Source: Azospirillum humicireducens
GTDB lineage: Bacteria > Pseudomonadota > Alphaproteobacteria > Azospirillales > Azospirillaceae
Length of the DNA: 53,377 nucleotides
Assembly (NCBI RefSeq): GCF_001639105.2
Contig: NZ_CP028907.1
Coordinates: 647,781-701,157, forward strand
Direction of reading: 5' to 3'
The translations under genes were made by a program, and so were the position numbers. Below are positions 1-9,365 of this stretch, piece after piece. The notes under the pieces were generated by a model that worked only from the letters and a program-made list of their open reading frames with translations, made no database searches and was not told the DNA's origin. Position 1 is the first letter of the stretch; every line of letters starts with the position of its first letter.

Positions 1-135
1 CTGACCATCCTGCGGCCGAAGAACGACGCCAGCAGCTTCGCCGTGGTTTCGCCGGCGCCCCCTTCCGCCGAGCTTCCGGAAAAGGACCTGCCGGGTGCCT
101 TCGACGACGAGATCGGACCGGCGGACGCCGGCTGA
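1..135 (+). CDS. C-terminal tail of an unidentified protein (5' end outside window)
   Basis: Frame 1 is open from the first base to a TGA at 133-135 and gives 44 residues rich in Pro, Ala and Asp/Glu, ending in an acidic tail. The codons show the GC-rich third positions of the neighbouring genes. The tail is low in complexity and shows no recognisable domain, so I do not assign a function. It lies 217 bases upstream of hisZ on the same strand. Confidence 0.5.
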   Translation: MTILRPKNDASSFAVVSPAPPSAELPEKDLPGAFDDEIGPADAG

Positions 136-352
136 GCACTCCCCCACGTTCCCCACAGCGACACTTTGTCCGGCAAAGGCCACGAAATTCCCGCGACGTC
201 CTCCATCTGCCCCGGCCGCGCAGGGGAGATACCGCCGAAGTGCGGGGCTTTTCCGTTTGCATGCGGCGCGGGTGTCGGGTATTAGCCCGCCCCGTGTGTC
301 CGACATTCGCCGCGGCACCCTGTTCCTTGCCTGAAACGAGACGACGCTGGTC

Positions 353-1519
353 ATGCCTGCCGACGCATTGAGTTCCGCCCTGCTTCCCGCCGGACTGCAC
401 GACGTGCTGCCGTCCGAAGCGGCGCACGAGGCGGCCGCCGTCGAACGCCTGCTGGCGGAATTCGCCGCGCAAGGCTACCGCCGGGTCGATCCGCCTCTGG
501 TCGAGTTCGAGGAGAACCTGCTCTCCGGACCCGGTGCGGCGATGTCCAAGCAGACCTTCCGGCTGATGGACCCGCATTCGCAGCGGATGATGGCGGTCCG
601 CGCCGACATCACGCCGCAGATCGCCCGCATCGCCACCACCCGCCTGAAGAACGAGGCCCGGCCGCTGCGGCTGTGCTACGCCGGGCAGGTTCTGCGGGTG
701 AAGGGATCGCAGCTGCGCCCGGAACGCCAGTTCACCCAGGTCGGCGTCGAGCTGATCGGCGCGCTCGAGGCGGAGGCGGATGCCGAGGTGGTCCTGCTGG
801 CCGTCCAGGCGCTGACCGCCATCGGCGTGCCGCACCTGTCGGTCGACCTCTGCGTTCCCACCATGGTGTCGCGCATCTGCGCCGGGCTCGGCCTTGGCGA
901 GGATGAGATCCGGCAGCTGCGTGCGGCGCTCGACCGCAAGGATGCCGCCGCCGTGGCCGCTGTCGGGGGACCGGCGGGGGCGTTGCTGGAGTCGCTGATG
1001 AGCGCCTCCGGCCCGGCCGACCGCGCGATGCAGGCGCTGGCCGCACTGCCGCTGCCGGAGGGCGCCGAGAAGGACCGCCGCCGGCTGACCGACACGCTGG
1101 CCCTGCTGCACGCGGCGATGCCCGACCTGACGGTGACCGTCGATCTGGTGGAGCATCGCGGCTTCGAATACCAGACCGGCCTCAGCTTCACCCTGTTCTC
1201 CCGCGCGGCGGGCGAGCTTGGCCAGGGCGGGCGCTATCGTGCCGGGGCCCAGGGCGATGCCAAGGGGGATGGCCGGGGAGAACCGGCGACCGGCTTCACC
1301 TTGTATATGGACACGCTGCTGCGCGCCGTTCCGCCGGCCAAGGCGCCGGGGCGCGTGTATGTGCCGCACGGTACCGGCTGGGACACGGCGCGCCGGCTGC
1401 GGGCTGACGGTTGGGTTACGGTGGCCGGGCTTGCCCCGGTTGCCGATGCGGCCGCGGAGGCCAAGCGGCTTCAGTGCGGCCATTGGCTGGCCGGCGGGGA
1501 CGTCAAGCCGGTCGGGTAA
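353..1519 (+). CDS. hisZ: ATP phosphoribosyltransferase regulatory subunit HisZ
   Basis: This is a 388-residue paralogue of histidyl-tRNA synthetase without aminoacylation function. In bacteria with a short HisG it joins HisG to form the ATP phosphoribosyltransferase that starts histidine synthesis. The N-terminal half shows the class II synthetase-like core: LPAGLHDVLP near residue 12, the SKQTFRLMD stretch near 65, and VRADITPQIARI near 83. The later YQTGLSFTLFS and LGQGGRY segments match the HisZ/HisS fold. Length is normal for the family. The ATG at 353 directly precedes the conserved N-terminus. HisG is not in the window. purA follows after 116 bases, an arrangement I associate with alphaproteobacteria, although co-transcription is not proven. 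Confidence 0.93.
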   Translation: MPADALSSALLPAGLHDVLPSEAAHEAAAVERLLAEFAAQGYRRVDPPLVEFEENLLSGPGAAMSKQTFRLMDPHSQRMMAVRADITPQIARIATTRLKNEARPLRLCYAGQVLRVKGSQLRPERQFTQVGVELIGALEAEADAEVVLLAVQALTAIGVPHLSVDLCVPTMVSRICAGLGLGEDEIRQLRAALDRKDAAAVAAVGGPAGALLESLMSASGPADRAMQALAALPLPEGAEKDRRRLTDTLALLHAAMPDLTVTVDLVEHRGFEYQTGLSFTLFSRAAGELGQGGRYRAGAQGDAKGDGRGEPATGFTLYMDTLLRAVPPAKAPGRVYVPHGTGWDTARRLRADGWVTVAGLAPVADAAAEAKRLQCGHWLAGGDVKPVG

Positions 1520-1635
1520 ACTTGCGTTCTGCAGGTTCGAGTCTTGGGTGAACGGACCCCCACACCGCGCGGATGGTACCCTGCGGTGGATCGGTAAGGT
1601 CGAGCGGTTCCTTTTTAGTTTTGCGGAGACGAGAG

Positions 1636-2928
<1,293 letters not shown>

Positions 2929-2952
2929 GGCGGCGGGGAGCTCCAAAGACAG

Positions 2953-2980
2953 AAGGGCCGGCGCTTCGCCGGCCCTTTTT
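2953..2980. terminator. Rho-independent terminator after purA
   Basis: An 11-bp perfect stem, AAGGGCCGGCG paired with CGCCGGCCCTT, encloses a CTT loop and runs into a T tract on the plus strand. It separates purA from the convergent dehydrogenase gene that ends at 3003, so it may serve both. Confidence 0.9.
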
Positions 2981-3002
2981 CGTTTTCGAAGGTCCTTACG
3001 GC

Positions 3003-3707
3003 TCAAACCGAACGGGTGAGGCCGCCGTCGACCCTTATGTTCTGTCCGGTGATGTAGCCGGCTCCGGGCGAGGCCAGGAAGGCCACCGTGGCCGCAATCT
3101 CATCGCTGCTGCCGTAACGCTGCATGGGCACGCTCTCGCGGCGCTCCTCGGTCGCCGGCAGGCTGTCGATCCAGCCGGGCAGGACGTTGTTCATCCGCAC
3201 ATTGTCCGCCGCATACTGGTCGGCGAAGATCTTGGTGTAGGCGGCCAGACCGGCCCGTGCGACGGCGGAGGTCGGGAACATGGCGCTCGGCTCGAACGCC
3301 CAGGCGGTGGAGATGTTGACGATGGAGCCGGACTTTTGCGCCACCATGACCGGCGCCACCAGACGGACCGCCCGCACGACGTTGAGGAAATAGACCTCAA
3401 TCCCGCGGTGCCACTCCTCGTCGCTGATCTCCAGCAGCGGCCCCCGCGGGCCATGCCCGGCGCTGTTGACCAGCGCGTCGATGCGGCCCCAGCGCTCCAT
3501 GGTGGCGTCGACCAGCCGCTTGAGGTCGTCGGTGGACTGGTTCGACCCGGTCACGCCGATGCCGCCCAATTCGCCGGCCAGCGCCTCGCCCTTGCCGGAG
3601 GAGGACAGGATCGCAACCTTGAATCCGTCGGCCGCCAAACGGCGCGCGGAAGCCGCCCCCATGCCGCTGCCCCCGGCCGTGACGACGGCCACCCTCTCTC
3701 CAGACAT
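3003..3707 (-). CDS. Short-chain dehydrogenase/reductase family protein lacking the YxxxK catalytic pair
   Basis: The 234-residue product has the SDR Rossmann fold. It shows TAGGSGMG at residues 10-17 for NAD(P), NSAG at 81-84 in place of NNAG, an NIS segment with Ser133, and the C-terminal YITGQNIRVDGG typical of FabG-like SDRs. Where the family normally carries Tyr-x-x-x-Lys, this protein has Ser147 and Arg151 (PTSAVARAG). The usual proton-transfer residues are therefore missing. Start ATG 3707 has an AGGAGGG ribosome site, which the longer upstream frame lacks. Either catalysis is altered or the protein has a binding role. The substrate is unknown. Confidence 0.85.
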   Translation of the reverse strand: MSGERVAVVTAGGSGMGAASARRLAADGFKVAILSSSGKGEALAGELGGIGVTGSNQSTDDLKRLVDATMERWGRIDALVNSAGHGPRGPLLEISDEEWHRGIEVYFLNVVRAVRLVAPVMVAQKSGSIVNISTAWAFEPSAMFPTSAVARAGLAAYTKIFADQYAADNVRMNNVLPGWIDSLPATEERRESVPMQRYGSSDEIAATVAFLASPGAGYITGQNIRVDGGLTRSV

Positions 3708-3806
3708 CCGGAACCCTCCTGAAGCCATGTTGGTCCCGCCAACCATAGGGACGCGGAAGCATGGCCTCAATTGCGATTTCAGGATGGACGGGGAAAGCCG
3801 GAAGCG

Positions 3807-4259
3807 TCAGATGTCGAAATTGGCGGCGATGTTGCCGGTCGACTGGCGATGGCGCAGGGCGTCGGCCAGCGTCTGGTTGTCGAGCACGGCGGCGGTGGCG
3901 TCGCGGACCTGGACCATCAGCCAGCGGACCGAGCAGGTCTGCGTATCGATGCAGTCCTCGCACGGCCGGAAGGAGGCCTTGCTGGCACAGGGGATCGGTG
4001 CCAGATGGCCGTCGATCAGGCGAATCACCTCGCCGAAGGTGATCTGCGCCGCCGGCCGCGCAAGCCGGTATCCGCCGCTCTTGCCACGCTTGGCGAACAG
4101 CAGCCCTTCCTTGCGCAACTCCACCAGGATCGCTTCCAGGAACTTGCGCGGGATGTTCTCGCGCTCGGCGATGTCAGCGATCAGGATCAGATCGCCATTG
4201 TCCTTCTCCGCCAGCATGATCAGGGCACGCAACGCGTATTTGGCTTTCTGCGACAGCAT
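3807..4259 (-). CDS. Rrf2-family transcriptional regulator
   Basis: The 150-residue protein has an Rrf2/IscR-type winged helix at the N-terminus (LSQKAKYALRALIMLA, then ENIPRKFLEAILVELRKEGL) and the GKSGGYRLARP wing near residue 60. Four cysteines lie at 91, 100, 103 and 109, the region where IscR and NsrR hold an Fe-S cluster, so redox, NO or cluster sensing is plausible. It is not next to a sulfur-cluster gene, and its target is unknown. It is divergent from the hydrolase gene at 4520. An inverted repeat ATTCCG-G-CGGAAT (4258-4270) covers its start region and could be an autoregulatory site, which is inference. Confidence 0.9.
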   Translation of the reverse strand: MLSQKAKYALRALIMLAEKDNGDLILIADIAERENIPRKFLEAILVELRKEGLLFAKRGKSGGYRLARPAAQITFGEVIRLIDGHLAPIPCASKASFRPCEDCIDTQTCSVRWLMVQVRDATAAVLDNQTLADALRHRQSTGNIAANFDI

Positions 4260-4519
4260 TCCGGCGGAATCCGTATTCTTTGCGGCGGCGGCTGGTACGT
4301 CCGCCCCGGTCTAGAGCTTCAGTGGTTAACATTTGGTGCCGGCCCGGTATTCCACCCGAAGGCATGACACCCGCCCGGACTTGCGGACCTTAGCCAGAAT
4401 CGCCGCCCAATGCGACCGGCTTTGCGCGAATGGTTTGCGACGGCCGCCACGGGCGCGATAAGGTCACGCGCGGCCGATTGATCCATTCCGACATCTCCAC
4501 GCAGCACGAAGGTCAGGAC

Positions 4520-5152
4520 ATGCAGTACGCCATCGTTCCGGTCACCCCGTTCCAGCAGAACTGCACGGTGCTCTGGTGCCCCGAGACGATGAAGGGTGCC
4601 GCCATCGATCCCGGTGGCGACCTGGAGCGCATCCTTGCTGCGGCGAAGGCGAAGGGTGTGACGCTGGAGAAGATCCTGGTCACTCACGGCCACATCGACC
4701 ATGCCGGCGCGGTTGCGGACCTGGCCGACAAGCTGTCGCTGCCGATCGAGGGTCCGCACCGCGAGGACCAGTTCTGGATCGACGGCATGCCGATGCAGAG
4801 CCAGATGTTCGGCTTTCCGCCCGTCCGCTCCTTCACGCCCAACCGTTGGCTGGAGGACGGCGACACCGTGACCGTCGGCAACCAGAGGCTGGAGGTCCGG
4901 CACTGCCCCGGCCACACCCCCGGTCATGTGGTGTTCGTCCATCGGCCGTCGAAGCTGGCCATCGTCGGCGACGTGCTGTTCCAGGGCTCGATCGGCCGCA
5001 CAGATTTCCCCAAGGGCAATTACGCCGACCTGATCGCCTCGATCCGTGGCAAGCTGTTCCCGTACGGTGACGATATCGCCTTCATTCCCGGTCATGGCCC
5101 GATGTCGAGCTTCGGCAATGAAAGGCTGTACAATCCCTTCCTGAACGACTGA
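4520..5152 (+). CDS. Metallo-beta-lactamase-fold hydrolase, glyoxalase II-like (YcbL type)
   Basis: The 210-residue cytoplasmic protein has the zinc-binding motif THGHIDH (His56, His58, Asp60, His61). Later ligand positions are seen in HCPGHTPGH, IVGDVLF and the C-terminal IPGHGP. Family members hydrolyse thioesters such as S-lactoylglutathione or related substrates. The short length, without the extra helical domain of classical GloB, points to the YcbL subgroup. ATG 4520 is chosen over the longer frame because the fold starts directly there (MQYAIVPVTPFQQNC) and GGTCAGG lies just upstream. The substrate cannot be read from the sequence. Confidence 0.9.
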   Translation: MQYAIVPVTPFQQNCTVLWCPETMKGAAIDPGGDLERILAAAKAKGVTLEKILVTHGHIDHAGAVADLADKLSLPIEGPHREDQFWIDGMPMQSQMFGFPPVRSFTPNRWLEDGDTVTVGNQRLEVRHCPGHTPGHVVFVHRPSKLAIVGDVLFQGSIGRTDFPKGNYADLIASIRGKLFPYGDDIAFIPGHGPMSSFGNERLYNPFLND

Positions 5153-5415
5153 CGGCTCACGGCGCAGCGACGTGGAGTCACCGACTCCTGCCGCACCAGC
5201 TCGGACGGGCGATCGCTATGGTCGGGTGGCAAAGAAGCGCGGGAACGGGAAATTCTTGCGGAATCCGCACGCCCAAGGATCCGCGCGGAAGGAAAATCAA
5301 TTTTAGTTGTATTTCCGCAAAAAGTATGCGCGTATGAAGAAGTGTGAGCACATTTTACATTCTCCTGAGTAGCCTTGATATCTCACAAAGCAATCAATAT
5401 CCAAAGGGACACATC
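5153..5415 (+). promoter_or_regulatory. AT-rich leader upstream of the exported collar protein
   Basis: The last ~130 bases, from about 5285, are strikingly AT-rich for this genome and contain several T and A runs. This is compatible with a promoter and a long untranslated leader. I could not choose a -35/-10 pair with confidence and saw no strong hairpin. Confidence 0.35.
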
Positions 5416-6183
5416 ATGAGAAAGCACCTGCTCCCGGCCTGCTTTGCAATGGCGACCGGCCTGGCCCTTTTCAGCGCCCCCGCATCAGCCTGCAACGTCG
5501 AGCCCTATATCGGGACAATCTGCACATACGCGTTCGACTGGTGCCCGCAGGGCTATGTCACGGCAGACGGCCGCACTCTTACGGTCCGCGACAACCAGGC
5601 ACTGTTCGCATTGATCGGCTACCGCTATGGCGGCAACAATTCGGATTTGTTCGCCATTCCCGACCTGCGCGGCCGTGCCGCCATCGGCAGCGGCACCGGT
5701 CCCGGCCTGGCGAACATCACGATTGGCGCCAAGGTCGGCCAGCAGGAGCTTCTGCTGGCGCCGGCACAGGTCCCGCTTCAGCCGCACACCCACGCCGCCA
5801 CCTTCACCGGCACCGGCGGCGGATCGGGCAGTTCGACCACCGTGCCGTTCACAGGCAACGTCAGCGTTCCCATCACCAACGGCGGCAACCCGGTGTCGGC
5901 CCCGACCTCGGGAACCGTCTATCTCGGCGATGCCAGCGTCTCGGATGGCGGCCTCGGCGTCACCCTGAACGGTCCGTACAACACCAGCGGACCGGGCACC
6001 GCAGCCAATGTGAAGGGGACGGCCACCGGCTCCATCACCGTACCCAGCACCGGCATCACCGGCGGCACGGTGGCCATCGCCCAGGCTGCGGCCGGCGCGA
6101 CCCAGAAAGTCTCCACCCAGTCCCCGGCGATCGGGCAGACCGTCTGCATTGCCGTAACCGGCCTCTACCCGAACCGTCCGTAA
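5416..6183 (+). CDS. Exported phage-tail-collar-domain protein (microcystin-dependent-protein-like)
   Basis: The product is 255 residues long. Residues 1-24 form a Sec signal peptide: MRKH, a hydrophobic core, then APASA before Cys. It is followed at once by a tail-collar domain (residues ~28-105), recognised by PYIGTICTYAFDWCPQGYVTADGRTL, the NQALFALIGYRYGG segment and FAIPDLRGRAAIGSG. The rest is a low-complexity Gly/Ser/Thr/Val stretch, probably a beta-rich stalk, ending with the SPAIGQTVCIAVTGLYP terminus seen in collar proteins. Family members are usually phage tail fibres or cytoplasmic Mdp proteins, so the signal peptide is unusual. ATG 5416 is chosen because it gives the signal peptide. 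No phage genes flank it. Function unknown. Confidence 0.85.
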   Translation: MRKHLLPACFAMATGLALFSAPASACNVEPYIGTICTYAFDWCPQGYVTADGRTLTVRDNQALFALIGYRYGGNNSDLFAIPDLRGRAAIGSGTGPGLANITIGAKVGQQELLLAPAQVPLQPHTHAATFTGTGGGSGSSTTVPFTGNVSVPITNGGNPVSAPTSGTVYLGDASVSDGGLGVTLNGPYNTSGPGTAANVKGTATGSITVPSTGITGGTVAIAQAAAGATQKVSTQSPAIGQTVCIAVTGLYPNRP

Positions 6184-6203
6184 AGCCGCCCACCCAACCG
6201 TGC

Positions 6204-6243
6204 ATCCCGAACCCCGCCGCAACTAAGGCGCGAGGTTCGGGAT
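6204..6243. terminator. Hairpin between convergent collar and ParB genes
   Basis: ATCCCGAACC and GGTTCGGGAT form a perfect 10-bp outer stem, and CGCC/GGCG pair inside it. There is no T tract, so it is called a terminator-like hairpin from its position between convergent stops. Confidence 0.5.
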
Positions 6244-6260
6244 AACATGGGCACAGCAGG

Positions 6261-7082
6261 TCAATCGACCATCGGCTCGTCACCCAGCAGCAGGTCGATA
6301 CGGCGGCGCAGACTGATCAGTTCTCGGCGTTGCATATCGTCGACATAGGCCCGGTGTTCCCGCGGGTCGCCCAGACGGGCGGTCGCACGGCGCAGCGCGT
6401 CGAGGAAACGGCCCACCGCCGACATGGTGCGCAACGACGGCTCCTTCGCGGCATCCTTGCGGCTGCGGGCGGCCTGGACGGTGCCGTCGCCGGCCTTCAC
6501 CTGCTCCCACAGCGCGATCTGCTCGTCCAAATCCTTGATCCAGGCGATCTCGATCAGGGTGGAGCGGGACACGTCATGGTGGGCGGCGGCATATTCCTGC
6601 TTGATGGTTTCCGGCAGGCTGTTCAGCCGCAGGGTGTGGCTGACGTTGCTCTGGCTCTTGCCGATGATGCGGCCCAGCTGCTCCTGGGTGTAGCCGAAGC
6701 GGTCGATCAGCCGGGCCAGCGCCTCCGCCAGTTCCAGCGCGTCCAGATCGACGCGCTGCACATTCTCCACCAGCGACAGCTCGTCCGGATTGCCTGAGGT
6801 GACCAGCGCATAGATGGTCGCCAGCCCCAGCATCTCGTGCGCGCGCAGTCGCCGTTCGCCGGCAACCAACCGGTGGCCGCCCACGACCTCCTGCACCAGG
6901 ATCGGCTGCTTCAGCCCGTAATGCGCGATCGAATCGGCCAGCCCCTTCATCTCTTCCGGGTCGAAATGGCGGCGCGGCATGCCCGGATTGCGCAGGATGC
7001 GTGCGACATCGAGTTCCAGCAGCCGGGGCGGCTTGCCCACGTCGTCGAACAGGTCCGAATGATCGGGCGCGAGCGTCGGCAT
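6261..7082 (-). CDS. ParB/RepB/Spo0J-family nucleoid partition protein (orphan)
   Basis: The 273-residue protein has the ParB N-terminal domain (HFDPEEMKGLADSI near residue 40, QPILVQE, then GHRLVAGERRLRA, the box that binds CTP in the family). Next come the ENVQRVDLDALELAEAL segment and a helix-turn-helix (YTQEQLGRIIGKSQSNVSHTLRL). No parA lies beside it. The chromosomal parAB pair normally sits near the origin with gidB, and those genes are absent here. This copy is therefore probably a second, divergent ParB-like DNA-binding protein, either acquired from a plasmid or a regulator. Its target site is unknown. Confidence 0.9.
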   Translation of the reverse strand: MPTLAPDHSDLFDDVGKPPRLLELDVARILRNPGMPRRHFDPEEMKGLADSIAHYGLKQPILVQEVVGGHRLVAGERRLRAHEMLGLATIYALVTSGNPDELSLVENVQRVDLDALELAEALARLIDRFGYTQEQLGRIIGKSQSNVSHTLRLNSLPETIKQEYAAAHHDVSRSTLIEIAWIKDLDEQIALWEQVKAGDGTVQAARSRKDAAKEPSLRTMSAVGRFLDALRRATARLGDPREHRAYVDDMQRRELISLRRRIDLLLGDEPMVD

Positions 7083-7414
7083 GTCGTGTTCTGGTCCCCT
7101 GGTACCGAGTCCTTCCGATTTCGCAACGGTGCCCCGCCGGTCCCGGCCATGTCAACGGTGGAGTGGAAGAAAAGGAGAACATGGCGACCGGAATTCACCA
7201 GGGGCCCGGCATCCGGCCCGACCGCAACGATTGGGATTACCCCCACCGGCGCAGTCCGCAAAATACTCGATGTCCACAAAATTTCATGGCGGCGTCACGG
7301 TTTTGTTAAACGAACGTTCAAAATCCATTCGGCTGGCGCAATGAAACGTAACTCAGTAGAAAGGGTTGAAGCAGAGCCGAGGAATTGATCCGGCGTCTGT
7401 TGGGAGGTCGGTCG
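7083..7414. other. Divergent intergenic region between parB-like and methyltransferase genes
   Basis: This 332-base stretch lies between two divergent genes. Its right third (about 7258-7345) is AT-rich and includes GAACGTTC, an 8-bp palindrome at 7312-7319, in a likely promoter area. A short hydrophilic frame is open here, but it has no family resemblance or ribosome site and I do not call it. Nothing else stands out. Confidence 0.4.
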
Positions 7415-7990
7415 ATGTCACTTGCTGAACGCAAGCTTTTTGTCGAGCGCTGGATTCGCTCACCCCTGAAGGTCGCATCGGTAACTCCAAGCGGTACCGA
7501 ATTGTGCCGGGCCATGGCGAAGGCCGCCCAATGCGGTCCCAACCGCCGCGTGGTGGAACTGGGGCCGGGCACCGGTCCCGTCACCTCCGCCCTGCTCGGC
7601 CATGGGGTCGCTCCGAACAATCTGCTGATGGTCGAACTGGACCCCGCCTTTGCCGACCATCTCTCGCTGCTGCATCCGGACGCGACGGTGGTGCGCGGCG
7701 ACGCGACGCGGGTGCACCGGATCGTTCAGGCCCATGGCTGGGAAAGCTGCGACGCCGTGGTGTCGGGTCTGCCGCTGATCGCCATGCCGCTGTCGGTGCA
7801 GGCGCGGATCGTGCGCGGTGCCTTTTCCGTGCTGGCGCCCGACGGGGTTTTCGTGCAATTCACCTATGGTCCCTTCGCCCCGGTGAATCCGGAGTTGATC
7901 CGGCGGCTGCGGCTGAAACCGCGGCGTCATGCCTGGATCGCCCGGAACCTTCCGCCGGCGTCGGTTTGGACCTTCCGCCGGCTGCCCTGA
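7415..7990 (+). CDS. Class I SAM-dependent methyltransferase, PmtA/KsgA-like (phospholipid or rRNA N-methyltransferase family)
   Basis: The 191-residue protein has a SAM-binding motif I at VVELGPGTGPVT (residues ~47-58), an acidic motif II in MVELDPAF, and VVRGDATRV as motif III. DAVVSGLPLIAMP corresponds to the motif IV region and resembles the S-G-L-P of phosphatidylethanolamine N-methyltransferases of the PmtA type. The N-terminal FVERWIRSPLKVASVTPSG also matches that group. The likely reaction is methylation of phosphatidylethanolamine towards phosphatidylcholine, but this is inference. ATG 7415 has GGGAGG upstream, and the alternative TTG at 7385 has no clear site. A second methyltransferase follows 12 bases later. 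Confidence 0.8.
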   Translation: MSLAERKLFVERWIRSPLKVASVTPSGTELCRAMAKAAQCGPNRRVVELGPGTGPVTSALLGHGVAPNNLLMVELDPAFADHLSLLHPDATVVRGDATRVHRIVQAHGWESCDAVVSGLPLIAMPLSVQARIVRGAFSVLAPDGVFVQFTYGPFAPVNPELIRRLRLKPRRHAWIARNLPPASVWTFRRLP

Positions 7991-8002
7991 CGACGAGTCA
8001 TT

Positions 8003-9325
8003 TTGACTGCTGACACCGTACTGGACGAGGCGCGCGCCCTGATAGACGCGCGCCGTTACCGCCCCGCCCTGCGCCTGCTTCGCGGCGCACCCCCGTGCTC
8101 CGGGATCGAGCGGCTCCATCTGCTGGGGCTGGCCCATCTCGGCCATCGCGGTCCGGCCGCCGCCATCGCCTGTCTGCGCCGGGTGCTGGCCGACAGCCCC
8201 GCAGACGCCGACCGTCTCGCCTTCCTCGCCAAGGCCCATCAGGCCGACAACGCCCCCTTCCCAGCCGTCACCTTGCTGGAGCGTGCGCTGCGCCTCGCCC
8301 CCGGACGCCCCGACCTGACGGCGGCGCTGGCCGGGGCCTTGCGCCGCGACGCCCGCTACACCGACGCGATCGCCGTGACGCGCGAGGCGCTGGCCACCGG
8401 CGACCTTTCCCCCGACATCCGCTTCGAGGCCGCCACCGCCGCCGCCTATCTCGGGCATGACCGGGAGGCGCTGGCCCATTTCGATGCGCTGCTGGCCGAC
8501 GATCCCGAGCATGCCGCGGGCTGGTTCGGCAGCCATGCCCAGGCCCTGCACGATCATGGCCCCGACGAGGCCCTGCGCCGCCTGCGCCGCGCCACCCGCT
8601 GCGGCGGTGCCGCCGGCAAATATTGGGGCTATCTCGCCGCCACCCTGCGGCTGCTCGGCCGCGATGCCGAGGCCGACGCGGTGGAAGCGGCGGAGGTCGG
8701 CGACAACCCGAAGCGCCGCCCGCTGCCCGACGGGGTCAAGGCGCTGCTGCCGAAGCTCTCCGCCGACTTCCGGCTGTTCGGCAACAGCGGCCGGCTGCTG
8801 CGTCACGCCGTCGCCTGCGCCGCCACACCCGGTTTGGTGCTGGAGTTCGGCGTGCGGCGCGGCACCTCGCTCGACCACATCGCCGACGCGGCCGGCCAGG
8901 AGGTCCACGGCTTCGATTCGTTCGAGGGCCTGCCGGAGGGCTGGGTCAACTCTCCCCGCGGCGTGCTGACCACCGGCAGCCAGCTGCCGCCGGTGCGCGA
9001 CAACGCCCGCCTGCATGTGGGGTGGTTCGAGGACAGCCTGCCGCCGTTCCTGTCGGCCCATCCGGGGCCGGTGCGCTTCGTCAATGTCGACAGCGACATC
9101 TATGCCTCGGCCCGCACCGTACTGACCGCGCTGGCCGACCGGGTGCGTCCGGGAACCATCATCGTCTTCGACGAATATATCGGCAACCGCAGCTGGCGCG
9201 ACGACGAGTACCGGGCGTTCCAGGAGTTTGCCGCCGAGAACGCGGTCCGTTACGAGTATTTCGCCGCCAGCCCCTACACCAAGCAGGTGGCGGTGCGGGT
9301 TCTGGACATCGGCCACTCGGAATAA
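8003..9325 (+). CDS. TPR-repeat protein fused to a TylF/class I methyltransferase domain
   Basis: The 440-residue protein has two parts. Residues ~1-235 are a run of helical TPR-like repeats (for example HLLGLAHLGHRGPAAAIACL and FLAKAHQADNAPF). Residues ~265-440 are a methyltransferase of the TylF/macrocin O-methyltransferase type, with LEFGVRRGTSLDHIA, GFDSFEGLPEGW, VNVDSDIYASA and IIVFDEYIGNRSW. Such domains methylate hydroxyls on sugars or small molecules; the substrate here is unknown. The only upstream start in frame before the TPRs is TTG 8003, which lacks a strong ribosome site, so the start is uncertain. It is probably co-transcribed with the methyltransferase at 7415. Confidence 0.82.
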   Translation: MTADTVLDEARALIDARRYRPALRLLRGAPPCSGIERLHLLGLAHLGHRGPAAAIACLRRVLADSPADADRLAFLAKAHQADNAPFPAVTLLERALRLAPGRPDLTAALAGALRRDARYTDAIAVTREALATGDLSPDIRFEAATAAAYLGHDREALAHFDALLADDPEHAAGWFGSHAQALHDHGPDEALRRLRRATRCGGAAGKYWGYLAATLRLLGRDAEADAVEAAEVGDNPKRRPLPDGVKALLPKLSADFRLFGNSGRLLRHAVACAATPGLVLEFGVRRGTSLDHIADAAGQEVHGFDSFEGLPEGWVNSPRGVLTTGSQLPPVRDNARLHVGWFEDSLPPFLSAHPGPVRFVNVDSDIYASARTVLTALADRVRPGTIIVFDEYIGNRSWRDDEYRAFQEFAAENAVRYEYFAASPYTKQVAVRVLDIGHSE

Positions 9326-9327
9326 AT

Positions 9328-9354
9328 GCTGCGGGGAGCAAGGCCCCCCGCAGC
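9328..9354. terminator. Bidirectional hairpin between TPR-methyltransferase and glcB
   Basis: GCTGCGGGG and CCCCGCAGC form a 9-bp perfect stem with a short loop, located between two convergent stop codons. T tracts are weak on both sides. Confidence 0.7.
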
Positions 9355-9365
9355 GAAGACAAACC

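Noticed and set aside
95..334. 79-residue open frame before hisZ
   Set aside because: Arg/Pro-rich composition, no ribosome site, and it starts inside the upstream gene tail.
4520..5152. Beta-lactamase (antibiotic resistance)
   Set aside because: The zinc motif is present, but the protein is the glyoxalase-II-like type without a signal peptide.
5416..6183. Prophage remnant around the tail-collar gene
   Set aside because: No integrase, capsid, terminase or attachment site nearby, and neighbours are ordinary chromosomal genes.
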